In this document: piece after piece, positions 54,811 to 64,000 of the stretch
Layout of the letters: each line of letters begins with the position of its first letter
Position numbering within the stretch: the first letter of the stretch is position 1
Notes under the pieces: generated by a model
Told to the model about the DNA's origin: nothing
What the model saw: only the letters and a program-made list of their open reading frames with translations
The model's database searches: none
Assembly: GCA_951812925.1 (NCBI GenBank)
Contig: OX638372.1
Coordinates: 89,549,058-89,613,057, forward strand
Reading direction: 5' to 3'
Length of the DNA stretch: 64,000 nt
Source: Calliopum simillimum
Taxonomy: Eukaryota > Arthropoda > Insecta > Diptera > Lauxaniidae
Translations under genes and position numbers: made by a program

Positions 54811-57800
54811 AGGAGTATGGATTTATAACACCGTTTAAAGCAATTTAAGGGCTTGGGCGCTACTTTTGACAAATCATAGCCATGATCTATCTACATCAGG
54901 TTAGCTTAAATTGATACGCTTAGAACTTTAAGAGTTGCTGATCTCATAATGCTTATGCTAGCCATATTAAAGGCTGTCTACGACTATCCAGGCGTCTCCA
55001 AGACAACAAAAAGCACTAGATTATGCAAGCACTTTAGAATGACTTCACTCGAAGATTGTTTTGAGGTCATGTATGTACCAATTTTTCTTATGAGCCTTCG
55101 CAAAAGTTTGGACTCATTTTTGAAGAAATAAAAAGGATTGGATTATGCTGTTGGTCTAAAACACAAGGTTATCGTTTAAAGCAATAACAATGAACGAAGA
55201 AATTCAGCTTTGACGGTGTAATCATTGCAGAAGCTCATTATTCAAGTTCGCGATGTTACACGGAATCAAAAGGTTTAGAAATATCGAAAGCAATAATCAT
55301 ACTTTTAAGTAAAAGCTGAACACATTATTTCACTTTTCTGGAAGACCACTAACAAAAGTCAGCCTTCAAGCTAGCGCTAAACGCGACAGTCCAATTACAT
55401 CGTGAAAACGCTCCATGGAACAAAATATGTACATATATCTGATTCAGAGAAAAGTTTGAGAGAGATTTGAGGGCATCATACGAGATGAAGAAGTTTTGTT
55501 GTAGACCGTATGTCTCCACTTAAAACGAAAAAACTGCCTAAATTATTTCTAGTTGGCAACTCTAGACAAAATGCTTTAAACGTCATGCCAATATAAATTT
55601 AAGCTTTTTCGAAAAAAAAAAAATGTGTATACAAAACGAACTTCCTCGAGGCTTCTATGATGTGACCGCTCTTTCTCTATGCCAAATGTTTGACCCAGAA
55701 ATAAATGTTCTCGTCCTATAGTTGTTTTTGTTATTGTTGCTGTGTTTTTAATGTTGCTTTATTTCTGTGACATACACGCGACATACATACATACGGAAAT
55801 ACAACACAACAACAACAAAAGATAGAAAGCAAAAACAAATTAAATACACCATGCTAAAAATACATAATTATAGCAAAATGTTCACACACTAAGTTAAGTA
55901 GATGATATTCGTGCTATAAAATAAAAATAGCAAAGTTTGAAGAATTTGGAATTTCGTTTGTTGGTTTTTTTGTTTATTATTAGCAAATTTAATGAAACAC
56001 GAAAAGTTTCACTTTTCTTCGATAGAAGTTTCACTTAATTATTTAGCTATTAATAAATATTAAGTACTTTTATAGAGTAGTGATATGGGAAATGGATCGA
56101 TTTGCTATAAAATTTACCTTTAGACAAACAGTTTCCTGACTTGAGTGGAAATTAGTTTTAATTGATTTGGCATGATAATTTTATATCAAGGACTAGCAAG
56201 TACTTTTATCTTAACCCCAATGTACGAGCATGTTGTATGAACAAAGCTATAAAAATGCTATAAAAATTTGTGTTCCAGGAGGGAAAATAAATGCTTTTCT
56301 TTCTTTTAACGAACCTGAACTTTGTATTCTCTCTAACAGTACAGGGTTCTGAGTCATAATCTACAGAGTAATTGTCCACATTTGTGGACATACGTTTTCC
56401 TATTCAACTATTTGCTTATTTTTTCATTTTCTGTCAAATATTGACGCAAAGTAAAGATAAGACATGCGCTGTCCTTAGCACTTATTTAGTTTTTCGTTTA
56501 TCTTTATTTTACAACGGTTTTAATATAAAGCATATGAGCTTTAGGGTGCAAATAATAGGAAAATTAAAGGTTGCAGATCTCGTAAGTAAGACTACTTACT
56601 TGTTTTGGAAAAAAACCACCGAAAAGATGGCCGGCCCTGAGCTTGTGTAAAGTTTTTTTTATTGCTCTACAGTGAAAAGTTTACCCTCTGAAAGTTCCGA
56701 AAGAAATTGAAACTTTTCGATTCAAAACAGGGTTTTTTTGCTATAAATCAAGATGCCAGAGATGCGCGGATAAATGTACGACCACAATAAATGTAAGAAA
56801 TCTCTTTTGCTGTAGTTTTTCTTACAAACCATTGCTCCAAGGCTAAGCTTTAAGGTCCCATTTGCTAAATATTATTCGGGTATTATGGAAATGCAACCTG
56901 TTTATGTTTTAATTTCAAAAAAAATATTCAAAATTTTAATTAGAAATGAAAGAGGAAGGCAGAGCTTTCGAATATGGTCTTCGAAATAGAAATCGGCTGA
57001 AATTTGCCCGACCGATTTTCGATTTCGATTTTTTATATGAACGGCACTATTATGTACAAACCTGTTTTTAAAAAAGAGTCATCGGAGTGGAGATAAACCC
57101 TAACGAAGGGGCGGTACCACGTTCTTAAAGGGAAAATATGCTGTCTCAGCTAAATCATTGAAATTTTTATGAAATTTGTAATGAAGATAGACTGAACTGT
57201 ACAGAAAGATATTAAAAACCTTTTGCTTTGTAGTGGGCAGTACCAGTCCTCTAAAGGAAATACTACTTATATATGCTGTCGCGGCAAAACCATTGCACCC
57301 ACTTATATAAAATTACACATAGAAATAGCAATCATTACTTAGGATTCTCACGTGTTAACAAAAAACCAAGTCAAATTTATAAATAACAGTTCCCAAACCC
57401 TTCTAAACGGCTAAGAAAATGCAATAAAGTAAGCAGGCCTGTATACTTAATAATTTACGAACAGTTTTTTAAATTTCCCATCTATCCTTTTTAGCCTTTT
57501 AAAAATAAAAATGTTATATTTACATAGGTTGAAATAAAAAAAAAACTCAAAAAAGAAAAAAAAAACATTCTTTCTAAAGCAAAACCTCAAATTAAAATCA
57601 AATTAACAACGCCAACCTCACACTTTGCGTTGCGTGTTTGTGCCTTAAGTTTGAGCAGAAATATTTCAATCAATTATTTTTTTTACTGCACTAATTAAAG
57701 ACATACTGCATTTTTATGAAAAAAAAAGGATAAATTTTTCAAATCAAAACTAAAATAAAGAAAATGTAAAAAAATATTTAACAACAGGTTACTTTCAAGT

Positions 57801-58530
57801 AATGCCTTCCGACCACGCAAACCACACGCATATCAACTAATTGCCCTTTAATTGATTCAATAGAATGTGACCTCAATAGCAGCAAATGAATGGGAGTCCT
57901 TTGTAGAAATATTAAAAAATAATCAGATAATTTTTCTATAAATAAAAGATACACACTTTTTATAAATATTTTCAGAAATTTTAAAGTTATGGTTATAGAC
58001 TTTTCTATCATTAAATTGACAACAAAACCAAAGTAAACAAAAGAATTTCCTATTATTCTGAACATACTTCCTCTTACCTTCACAATGTTAAAATAAAAAT
58101 TAAGAATTATCGGAATATTTATACCTACATATTTTTTTAAAAATGCAAAAAATATGAATTTTTACCATATTGCAGTCGAAACTTTTAGGACCTTAACTTA
58201 ACAGTCCAACTTTAAAACATTTTCATACATACATTTTGTGAAGAAATCGTTTTAACGAGAGTTGGTTTTGTTTTAGTGTAGAATTAGATTATATCATAAT
58301 ACGAAAATGTTCTAGAATGATACATATTGTGACACCCTGTAAAAATCACCATAAAAAAATTTAAGAAAGATATACCTCAGAAACTGTAAAAGTGACATTT
58401 TCTTTTCGCAGTTAATTTTCGGTCAACATACGGAAATTTTCCCATCAAAGATTTTTTAGATTTTGAGGTTGGTCTGCTTACTTCAGATACCTGAACCTTT
58501 TTACTATACATTCGTATATACCATCCTACA
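54811..58530. other. Long AT-rich spacer, no gene seen
   Basis: The frames 54949-55131, 56206-56391, 56372-56650 and 57778-58083 have no recognised motif. The right part of the LINE scrap may extend to ~54960. No bordered repeats were found. Confidence 0.4.
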
Positions 58531-58532
58531 TA

Positions 58533-59733
58533 CGAGGGGCACTATTTATATTTCGGGCACTGGCAACACTAATATCAATAGCTGAAATTTGGCAACACCA
58601 TAATAAAGTTTGACATTTTTAAGCATAAACGTACTCACAACATTTTGATGTACAAGTGCTTTTTGTTTTGTTTCCAGTGAGTTAAGAAAATCAATTTGGC
58701 CAAAAAATGGAAATTTCAAGAAAAGGTTTTCGTTGGATTATTTTTCACAACTTTCGACGTGGATTATGTCAACAAGAATGTGTCGATTAACTCAGTTCTT
58801 TGTATGGCGATAAAGCACCATAAAACAACACAGTATATGGTTGGTATAGTGAATTCAATTGTGGTCGGAGTTCCGTCACCAACGAATTCCGTGAAGGCCG
58901 TCCAAAATCGGTTGTTGTGCCACAAAACATCAATGCAGCGCATGAACTGTTAATGAAAGATCGTCATGTAGTATATTGTGCGATAGAGGCATCCTTGCAC
59001 ATTAGTTCCACTTCAATACATTCGATTTTGCATGAACACTTAGTCGTAAATAACGTTTGTTCTCGTTGGAAACCCCATAATTTATCAATCACTCAAAAAA
59101 AGGCTCGCATCGTTTGGTGTAAGGAAATGATTAAAAATTCGAACGTGGTGCTTTAAAAGACGTGTATAAGATCGTGATAGATGATGAATCATTGACTTAT
59201 GCGTATGAGCTGGAAACAAAACAGCAATCGACCGTGTGGGTATTCCAAGACGAGCTAAATCCAACAAAAGCTGTTCGTGGAAGAAGCACAGCGAAGCAAA
59301 TGGTCGCCTGTTTCTTCGGCCGAATGGGTCATGTTACCACTGTTGCGCTTGAGCAACGTAGGACGGTCAATTCTGAGTGGTACACGATAATTTTTTTTGC
59401 CGGAAGTCTTGGGAGAAATTCGTAAAACCAACCCCCGAAGATGAATCATTCTCCACAGGAGAATTTTTGAGCAGACAAAACCCATCCTCCGTACAGTCCT
59501 GATTTGGCACCCAATAACTTTTTCTTGTTCCCGAACGTCAAAAATAAACTGCGTGGTCAACGATTTACGAGCGCCGAAGAAGCAGTTGAAGCGTTCAAAA
59601 GCCATGTTTTGGAGGTGTCTCAAGAGGAATGGGAAATCTGCTATGACAAATGTTTTGAAAAACAATAAAGCCATTTTCAATTCAAAATGTTTGTTATTAT
59701 TTGCTATTCCCGAAATATAAGTAGTGCCCTACG
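58533..59733 (+). mobile_element. mariner-family element, both ends present, gene decayed
   Basis: The 1201-bp element is flanked by TA (58531-58532, 59734-59735). The left end CGAGGGGCACTATTTATATT and the right end, inverted, CGTAGGGCACTACTTATATT continue TCGGG. It is related to the element at 14289-15563 in its gene and in its GGCAACAC subterminal motifs, but has different terminal repeats. Confidence 0.9.
58707..59665 (+). pseudogene. mariner-family transposase, decayed
   Basis: The expected start is near 58707 (ATGGAAATTTCAAG, giving FHNFRRG after it). Frameshifted pieces follow: a middle piece (58917-59156) with ELLMKDRHVVYCAIEASLHI and NLSITQKKARIVWCKEM, then 59162-59425 with DDESLTYAYELETKQQSTVW, RSTAKQMVACFFGRMGHVTT and EQRRTVNSEWYT. 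The segment holding the second catalytic D (HDNASSHTS in the 14289 copy) is deleted around 59430-59480. PPYSPDLAPN is recognisable just after it in another frame, then VLEVSQEEWE. It parallels the 14282-15388 protein throughout and is dead. Confidence 0.85.
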
Positions 59734-59735
59734 TA

Positions 59736-60380
59736 TATGTATTCTTTTTTTATACCTGTCTGACTGAAATCATTATTGCGCGAAAACGATGATAGATAAT
59801 TAATAGCTCAGAGCAATGAAAATGGTCCCATACGGTTCACGACTAGTCTCCTACTTAATATCTATCTTATAATTCCTTTAGAGCTTAACAAAAGCTATAA
59901 AGTTTTTTCAGCATCTGGCTCCTTGTTGTATGTTATTCCAGTGTGTTCCGATTTTTCGATGTTCTGAGATAACCTGCTATAGTCTGTTCATAACGTTAGT
60001 AAAGTTAGTATGTGATTGATAGCGCTAAACTAAGTTCATAATTTGAGATGTGAGAAGTCGCCATATCAAAAATGTCCAATTCAGGCAATGCTCTACAAAG
60101 ATGTTCAAATTTGAGACTGATAACTACTAGGAATTAGCTCATTCAAAATGTTATGGCAAAGGCCATTTCTTGGTGATTGGTCTCTAGACCACATCTACTG
60201 AAAAGAGAATACAATGCCGAAATTTTTCAGTTTCTTTCAGTATTTATTTTTGGCTGGGACTCTTTTAACAAGCGATGGCAGTCCGCAGTTCCAGTTCTGT
60301 TGAAGATCCACATGCCGCAACCTGAGTAGTATGGAAGAAACAAGACCAGAAAAACTCAAATATGATAGAACAAAAAGAGC
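59736..60380. other. Spacer, no gene seen
   Basis: Ordinary AT-rich sequence; no recognised feature. Confidence 0.45.
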
Positions 60381-60388
60381 AGTGGGTT

Positions 60389-60631
60389 CAATGGCGGATC
60401 CAGTATTGTCAAGATGGAGGGCCGATCGACTACATTTCTAGATAATAATAATAATAATCATGAAGCCGTAAAAATGTAGACAGTACAAAACTTTTCATAT
60501 TTAATTTTTTTTTTTAAATTTATATACGAAAATTAAGTCATTTCATATATTTTTTCTATTTGATTTATAATAAAATATTGATAATGGATAAATGAGAGGA
60601 GGGGCCTATCGCCCCCTTGGATCCGCCACTG
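60389..60631. mobile_element. 243-bp non-autonomous hAT MITE
   Basis: Ends CAATGGCGGATCCA and, inverted, CAGTGGCGGATCCA, with an exact 8-bp duplication AGTGGGTT (60381-60388, 60632-60639). A TAATAATAATAAT run lies inside near 60437-60455. The CAGTGGCGG end resembles the termini of the hAT at 38123-40140. No coding content. Confidence 0.9.
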
Positions 60632-60639
60632 AGTGGGTT

Positions 60640-61835
60640 AGGGTTCTCCGAACGAAAATATAAAAAAATATAGTTGGTTCGAATGCATTATACAAAAAAG
60701 TTGTTTAAAATTTTGGAAATATTATATTACGCTGAAATTTTTCTATTGATGTATTTACTAGAGAACCAATGTCAAAAGCTATTTTGACGAAAATTCATAT
60801 TTTTGAAATATTCGTTTTCAACGCATAAGCTAAATTTTCTTTACAATGTAAACTAAAAACATAAATTTTGGATATCATTTGAATCACATAAAAAATTACC
60901 AAATACTCAAAAGATTTTAAGATAAAAAAAAAGGAAAATTATTATTTACTTTAGTTTATGTTATCACTTCTGGTCTAAAGCCAAAAAATTTTTTTTTGGT
61001 AGCTAGGAATTTCAAAATTTTTGAATATTCATATATTATAAAATTTATTAATGTGATAATGGGTGGTTATTTTTTAGCGTCTGGTCTAAATATATTTATT
61101 TTCGCGCAACATTTTTTTTTGCAAAAAATCTTTTTTTTTTTTGGTTTTTTTTTCGTAAATTATAGTTTTTTAATTAATAAGCTATTGTTTAAGTCTTTTA
61201 TTTTTATATCTTTAATTTGAAACTTTTTATCTCCTCAACTTTAACCCTTTCAAGACGAAGACAGTTCTATTAACATTTCTTCCAAAGTATTTCCTTGAAT
61301 TTAAGGTGAAATGTTTTAAGTAGAAATATATTTCATCCAGAATATTTTCTTAAATTTAATGTATAATGTTCTAAGTAGAGATATATTTTGATTTATATAA
61401 TTGGTCTTTTGAACGAAAACTCTAAAAAATATAGTCTCTGAAAAATATTCAAGGGCACGATCTAACTTGCATGAATTGGTTTTAGATGTTTGTTTATTAT
61501 CATTTCTTTTAAACATCTATTTTTTTCATTATTTAAATTGAAATAATTATTTTTCTCATATTATAGACCAGAATCGTTAGTTATGAAAAATTAAATTTGT
61601 TTTTATTTCTATTATATGTCGTTTTGTAGCAATTTTCAGCAGCCTTATCTAAGGATTCCATTGCCAATGACTTCAAATTTCATTGTGCTTTGTCATTTAT
61701 TTTGAAGACAAATGGAGAATTAATTGGCATTAAGCCAAAATGTTGCAAATGTGTTCTTTAAAATATATCAAAACGACAAGAAAATATCATATTTTAGCTA
61801 AATAAATAGCTAGAGCATTTTATGGCCATTATTAT
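60640..61835. other. AT-rich spacer, no gene seen
   Basis: The frames 60996-61220 and 61316-61516 are T-rich translations. Two ~60-bp stretches near 61310 and 61360 share AGTAGA(A/G)ATATATTT. Confidence 0.45.
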
Positions 61836-61880
61836 CTTCCTAGGAGTTAAAGGAGAATACATACATACATGCATACATTA
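61836..61880 (+). mobile_element. 3' tail fragment of the RTE-like LINE
   Basis: TTCCTAGGAGTTAAAGGAGA followed by (ATAC)n matches the 3' end of the relic at 4217-5880, in the opposite orientation. Only the tail is present. Confidence 0.6.
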
Positions 61881-62673
61881 TCAACATATTTGTAACTTTT
61901 TATAAAAATAATATTACTTTCAAAGAGGTTTTGATTAATTCGAATATATGTCTTTACTTTCACAGTGACTATCCAAAGTTATTGGATTACAATTTCTTGG
62001 ATTCAATTTCATCATTCACGGTGTGGTTTGTTCTCAAATGTAAATACAATTTTGCAATGATGACTTTAAGCAAAAATACATAGGAACTTTTTCGACAAAA
62101 TGATAAAGTTTTATTTAATCATTAATATTGTTTATAGACGACGGGATCAATAACAACAGCAACAAAAACTTTTTGAGAACTTAATTAAAAAAAATGCAAA
62201 AAAAAGAAGAAAATACGGCCTTCATTAATGTATTGTACATATTTTGTAGCAAATGATTTTGTTTATTTATTTTTTTGTGAACTTTTTTCTGTTTTTCTTC
62301 TTTTCTGTACATTCAAAATTTTTTGTTTATCATATGATACACCAAAGTCAATTTAAGAATTTCACTCAAGTTTTCTAGCATTTGTTTTTACTAGAATTTT
62401 ATGATTATTGTCTTTAAGAATTCATTCATTTGATTGTTTTTTGTTTATTTTTGTATCATTGAGACACATTATGATGATGATAATTGTGATAGTGATAATT
62501 ATGATGTTGATGATGATGGTGATGATGATGATGATGTTGACCATGACGAAGCGTGCAATAAATATTCACTTTTGTTATTTATCTTTATTCTGCATTAACG
62601 CAACTCTCTATAGTGTAATTTTCGTAAGAAATAAATGTTAGCTATACAATTTTTAAATGATTCTCTGTAAAAA
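61881..62673. other. AT-rich spacer with GAT/ATG microsatellite
   Basis: A GATGATGATG-type run lies at 62470-62540; the frame 62408-62641 (Met-rich) translates it. No gene is seen. Confidence 0.5.
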
Positions 62674-62676
62674 TTA

Positions 62677-63355
62677 CACAGGACCACAAAATAAAAAATA
62701 ACTCTTGTAGTTGAAAGTTGAGGTACCATACGGTATGGTTTTTGATGTACTAAAAACGAATCCGAGGTCAGAATTTAGCTATCACCCTCAAATTTTGAAT
62801 TATCCTTGTTCGAAGTTGGAGAATGCGCTGTTTTCAGGCATATGGTGCAGTTCCAGGAAACGATGTAGTTCCATTTTTTCAATGGCATCGAATAGCTATA
62901 ATTTTTCTTATAAAACTATACCGTCCAATTTTTTCGATTGGACTTTTACTTACCGAGATATCACCGTTTGAAGTCATCGTATCTGAACCCCAATACGAAG
63001 CACTACATTATATTTGTAGCGTAAAATCAATTTAACATATAAAAATGATAACCCTTTATTTCAAAGGTAGATAACTCTGAAAATAAGAGTCCAATCGGAA
63101 AAGTTTGAATGCATAGTTTTATAAGGAAGATTGTGGCTATTCGATGTCATTGAAAAAATGGAACGACCACATTTCATGGAACTGCACCACAAGCCTGAAA
63201 ACAGCGCTTTCTGCAACTTTAAGCAAGGATATCTCAAAATCTGAGGGTGATGGCTAAATTATGACCTCGCATTCGTTTTTAGCACAATAAAAACCATACC
63301 GTATGGTATTTCAACTTTCTACTACAAGACTTATTTTTTATTTTGTGGTCCTGTG
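62677..63355. mobile_element. 679-bp CACAGG-family foldback MITE
   Basis: Ends CACAGGACCACAAAATAAAA and, inverted, CACAGGACCACAAAATAAAA are flanked by TTA on both sides (62674-62676, 63356-63358). Complementarity continues through most of both halves: TACCATACGGTATGGTTTTT, ATCACCCTCA, GCGCTGTTTTCAGGC, GTGCAGTTCCA, TTCCATTTTTTCAATG and TCCGATTGGACT / TCGATTGGACT. The arms are ~320 bp. The frames 62711-62971 and 62823-63035 are arm sequence. Confidence 0.88.
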
Positions 63356-63358
63356 TTA

Positions 63359-63524
63359 TTGATTGCGTATTTTTTAGTATTTCGTTTTTGTGTAAACTAA
63401 CAAATTTATGATTTTTTAAGTTTTCAAAAAAAAAAAAAAACCTATTTTTGTAATGCGTTCATCCCAGAAACTATTAATATATGGACAACATTTTAATAAT
63501 GCAAAATGTATATGAGTGATTCTT
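63359..63524. other. Short spacer
   Basis: AT-rich with an A run at 63427-63440; no feature. Confidence 0.45.
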
Positions 63525-63745
63525 CGAAAAATATACCATTCTATGTCCCGGGACACAAAACTATGTTTATATTAAGAATTTGATATTATACTTATTTAAT
63601 ATAGAAACTTCATAAGGGCTATTATACGAATAGCTTAAAAAAAATAATTCCAAATATTTTAAGTACTATGAAATTATAACATAAAGTGTTAAAAAGTCAT
63701 TCTCCTTGTTGTCTCTAACCACTTCTTAATGTACTAAATTTGGCC
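63525..63745 (-). repeat. Dispersed non-coding repeat, inverted copy of 13996-14220
   Basis: Read on the minus strand, it follows 13996-14220 from end to end with moderate divergence: AATGACTTTTTAACAC, TAAGCTATTCGTATAA, CCCGGGACATAGAATGGTAT. Borders without TIR or TSD are only approximate. Confidence 0.7.
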
Positions 63746-64000
63746 ATTCAATTTCTAAAAAAAAACGATATACAACGACATTGTTTACTGTTTTTCTGTG
63801 TTAACTATTCGAAAAAAAATGTTTGTGTTAAATTGACCTACATAGAAGTTGGTCCCTAATTTTAGACTATCTCTGCTGTTTTTCTTTTTTTAGCTGCAAA
63901 TTTTTAAATTGTACTGACTAAAAAGAGAACTGAAAGTGAAGAGACAGAGGAGACTCAGTTCTTTTGCGGCTCATTCTGTTTTGGTTTTTCGAAAGTGAGT
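63746..64000. other. Spacer to window end, no gene seen
   Basis: AT-rich then GA-rich near 63920-63960; no recognised feature. Confidence 0.4.

Noticed and set aside
62711..63035. Two overlapping frames of 70-86 codons
   Set aside because: Both lie inside the CACAGG foldback arms and have no protein resemblance.
1..64000. CRISPR arrays, bacterial operons, riboswitches, ribosome binding sites
   Set aside because: The window is eukaryotic TE-rich DNA; no regularly spaced identical direct repeats with unique spacers were found.

Overview
The window looks like AT-rich intergenic DNA of a higher fly (Diptera). This is inferred from an INE-1/DINE-1-like element with the GTCCGTCTGTCCG block, from mariner, piggyBac and hAT relics of insect type, and from opa-like CAG/CAA runs. 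A tephritid-like fly would fit but cannot be proven from the sequence. I recognise no host protein-coding gene, tRNA or rRNA. Almost everything that can be identified is transposable element (TE) sequence or its debris.

Layout. 0-6 kb: a truncated hAT-type MITE (1-240), a small piggyBac relic (1394-1699), a jockey-like reverse transcriptase (RT) scrap (3750-4200) and a larger RT relic on the minus strand (4217-5880). That RT relic is split by a 492-bp non-autonomous hAT element made largely of AAGACC hexamers (5004-5495, 8-bp target site duplication, TSD). 6-12 kb: two copies of a DINE-1/Helentron-like element with ~120-145-bp internal repeats and a hairpin-CTAG end, a 76-bp tandem repeat, a LINE C-terminus, and a nearly complete piggyBac transposase (9888-11235). 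12-23 kb: hairpins, a mariner with an almost complete transposase (14289-15563), stacked inverted repeats (16.1-17.1 kb), a double-hairpin element (19052-19607), a Tc1/mariner 3' end (20431-20830) and a decayed DD37D Tc1-like element (21570-22874).

23-37 kb: very large inverted repeats dominate, a 1.31-kb near-perfect palindrome (26639-27951) and an older ~1.46-kb palindrome (28310-29766) that holds a nested 238-bp MITE. Then come a mariner relic (31051-31640) and an old ~115-bp tandem array (33.5-35.5 kb) invaded by an internally deleted mariner (33656-34564). 37.9-41.7 kb is a three-level nest: a hAT (38123-40140) inside a mariner that keeps a full 347-residue transposase ORF (40210-41253), itself inside a DINE-1-like repeat array. 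42-64 kb holds further MITEs (42385-42641, 48172-48798, 49132-49547, 60389-60631, 62677-63355), a degenerate higher-order minisatellite (51.2-52.05 kb), a pentamer array (53.0-53.2 kb), a LINE scrap (54.7 kb) and a decayed mariner (58533-59733).

How the parts work together. Only two transposase reading frames look close to complete (40210-41253 and 14282-15388), plus one long 5'-truncated frame (9888-11235). The rest is non-autonomous or dead. The long palindromes are candidate hairpin-RNA sources, but nothing in the sequence shows that they are transcribed. All coordinates, identities and TSDs were read by eye.
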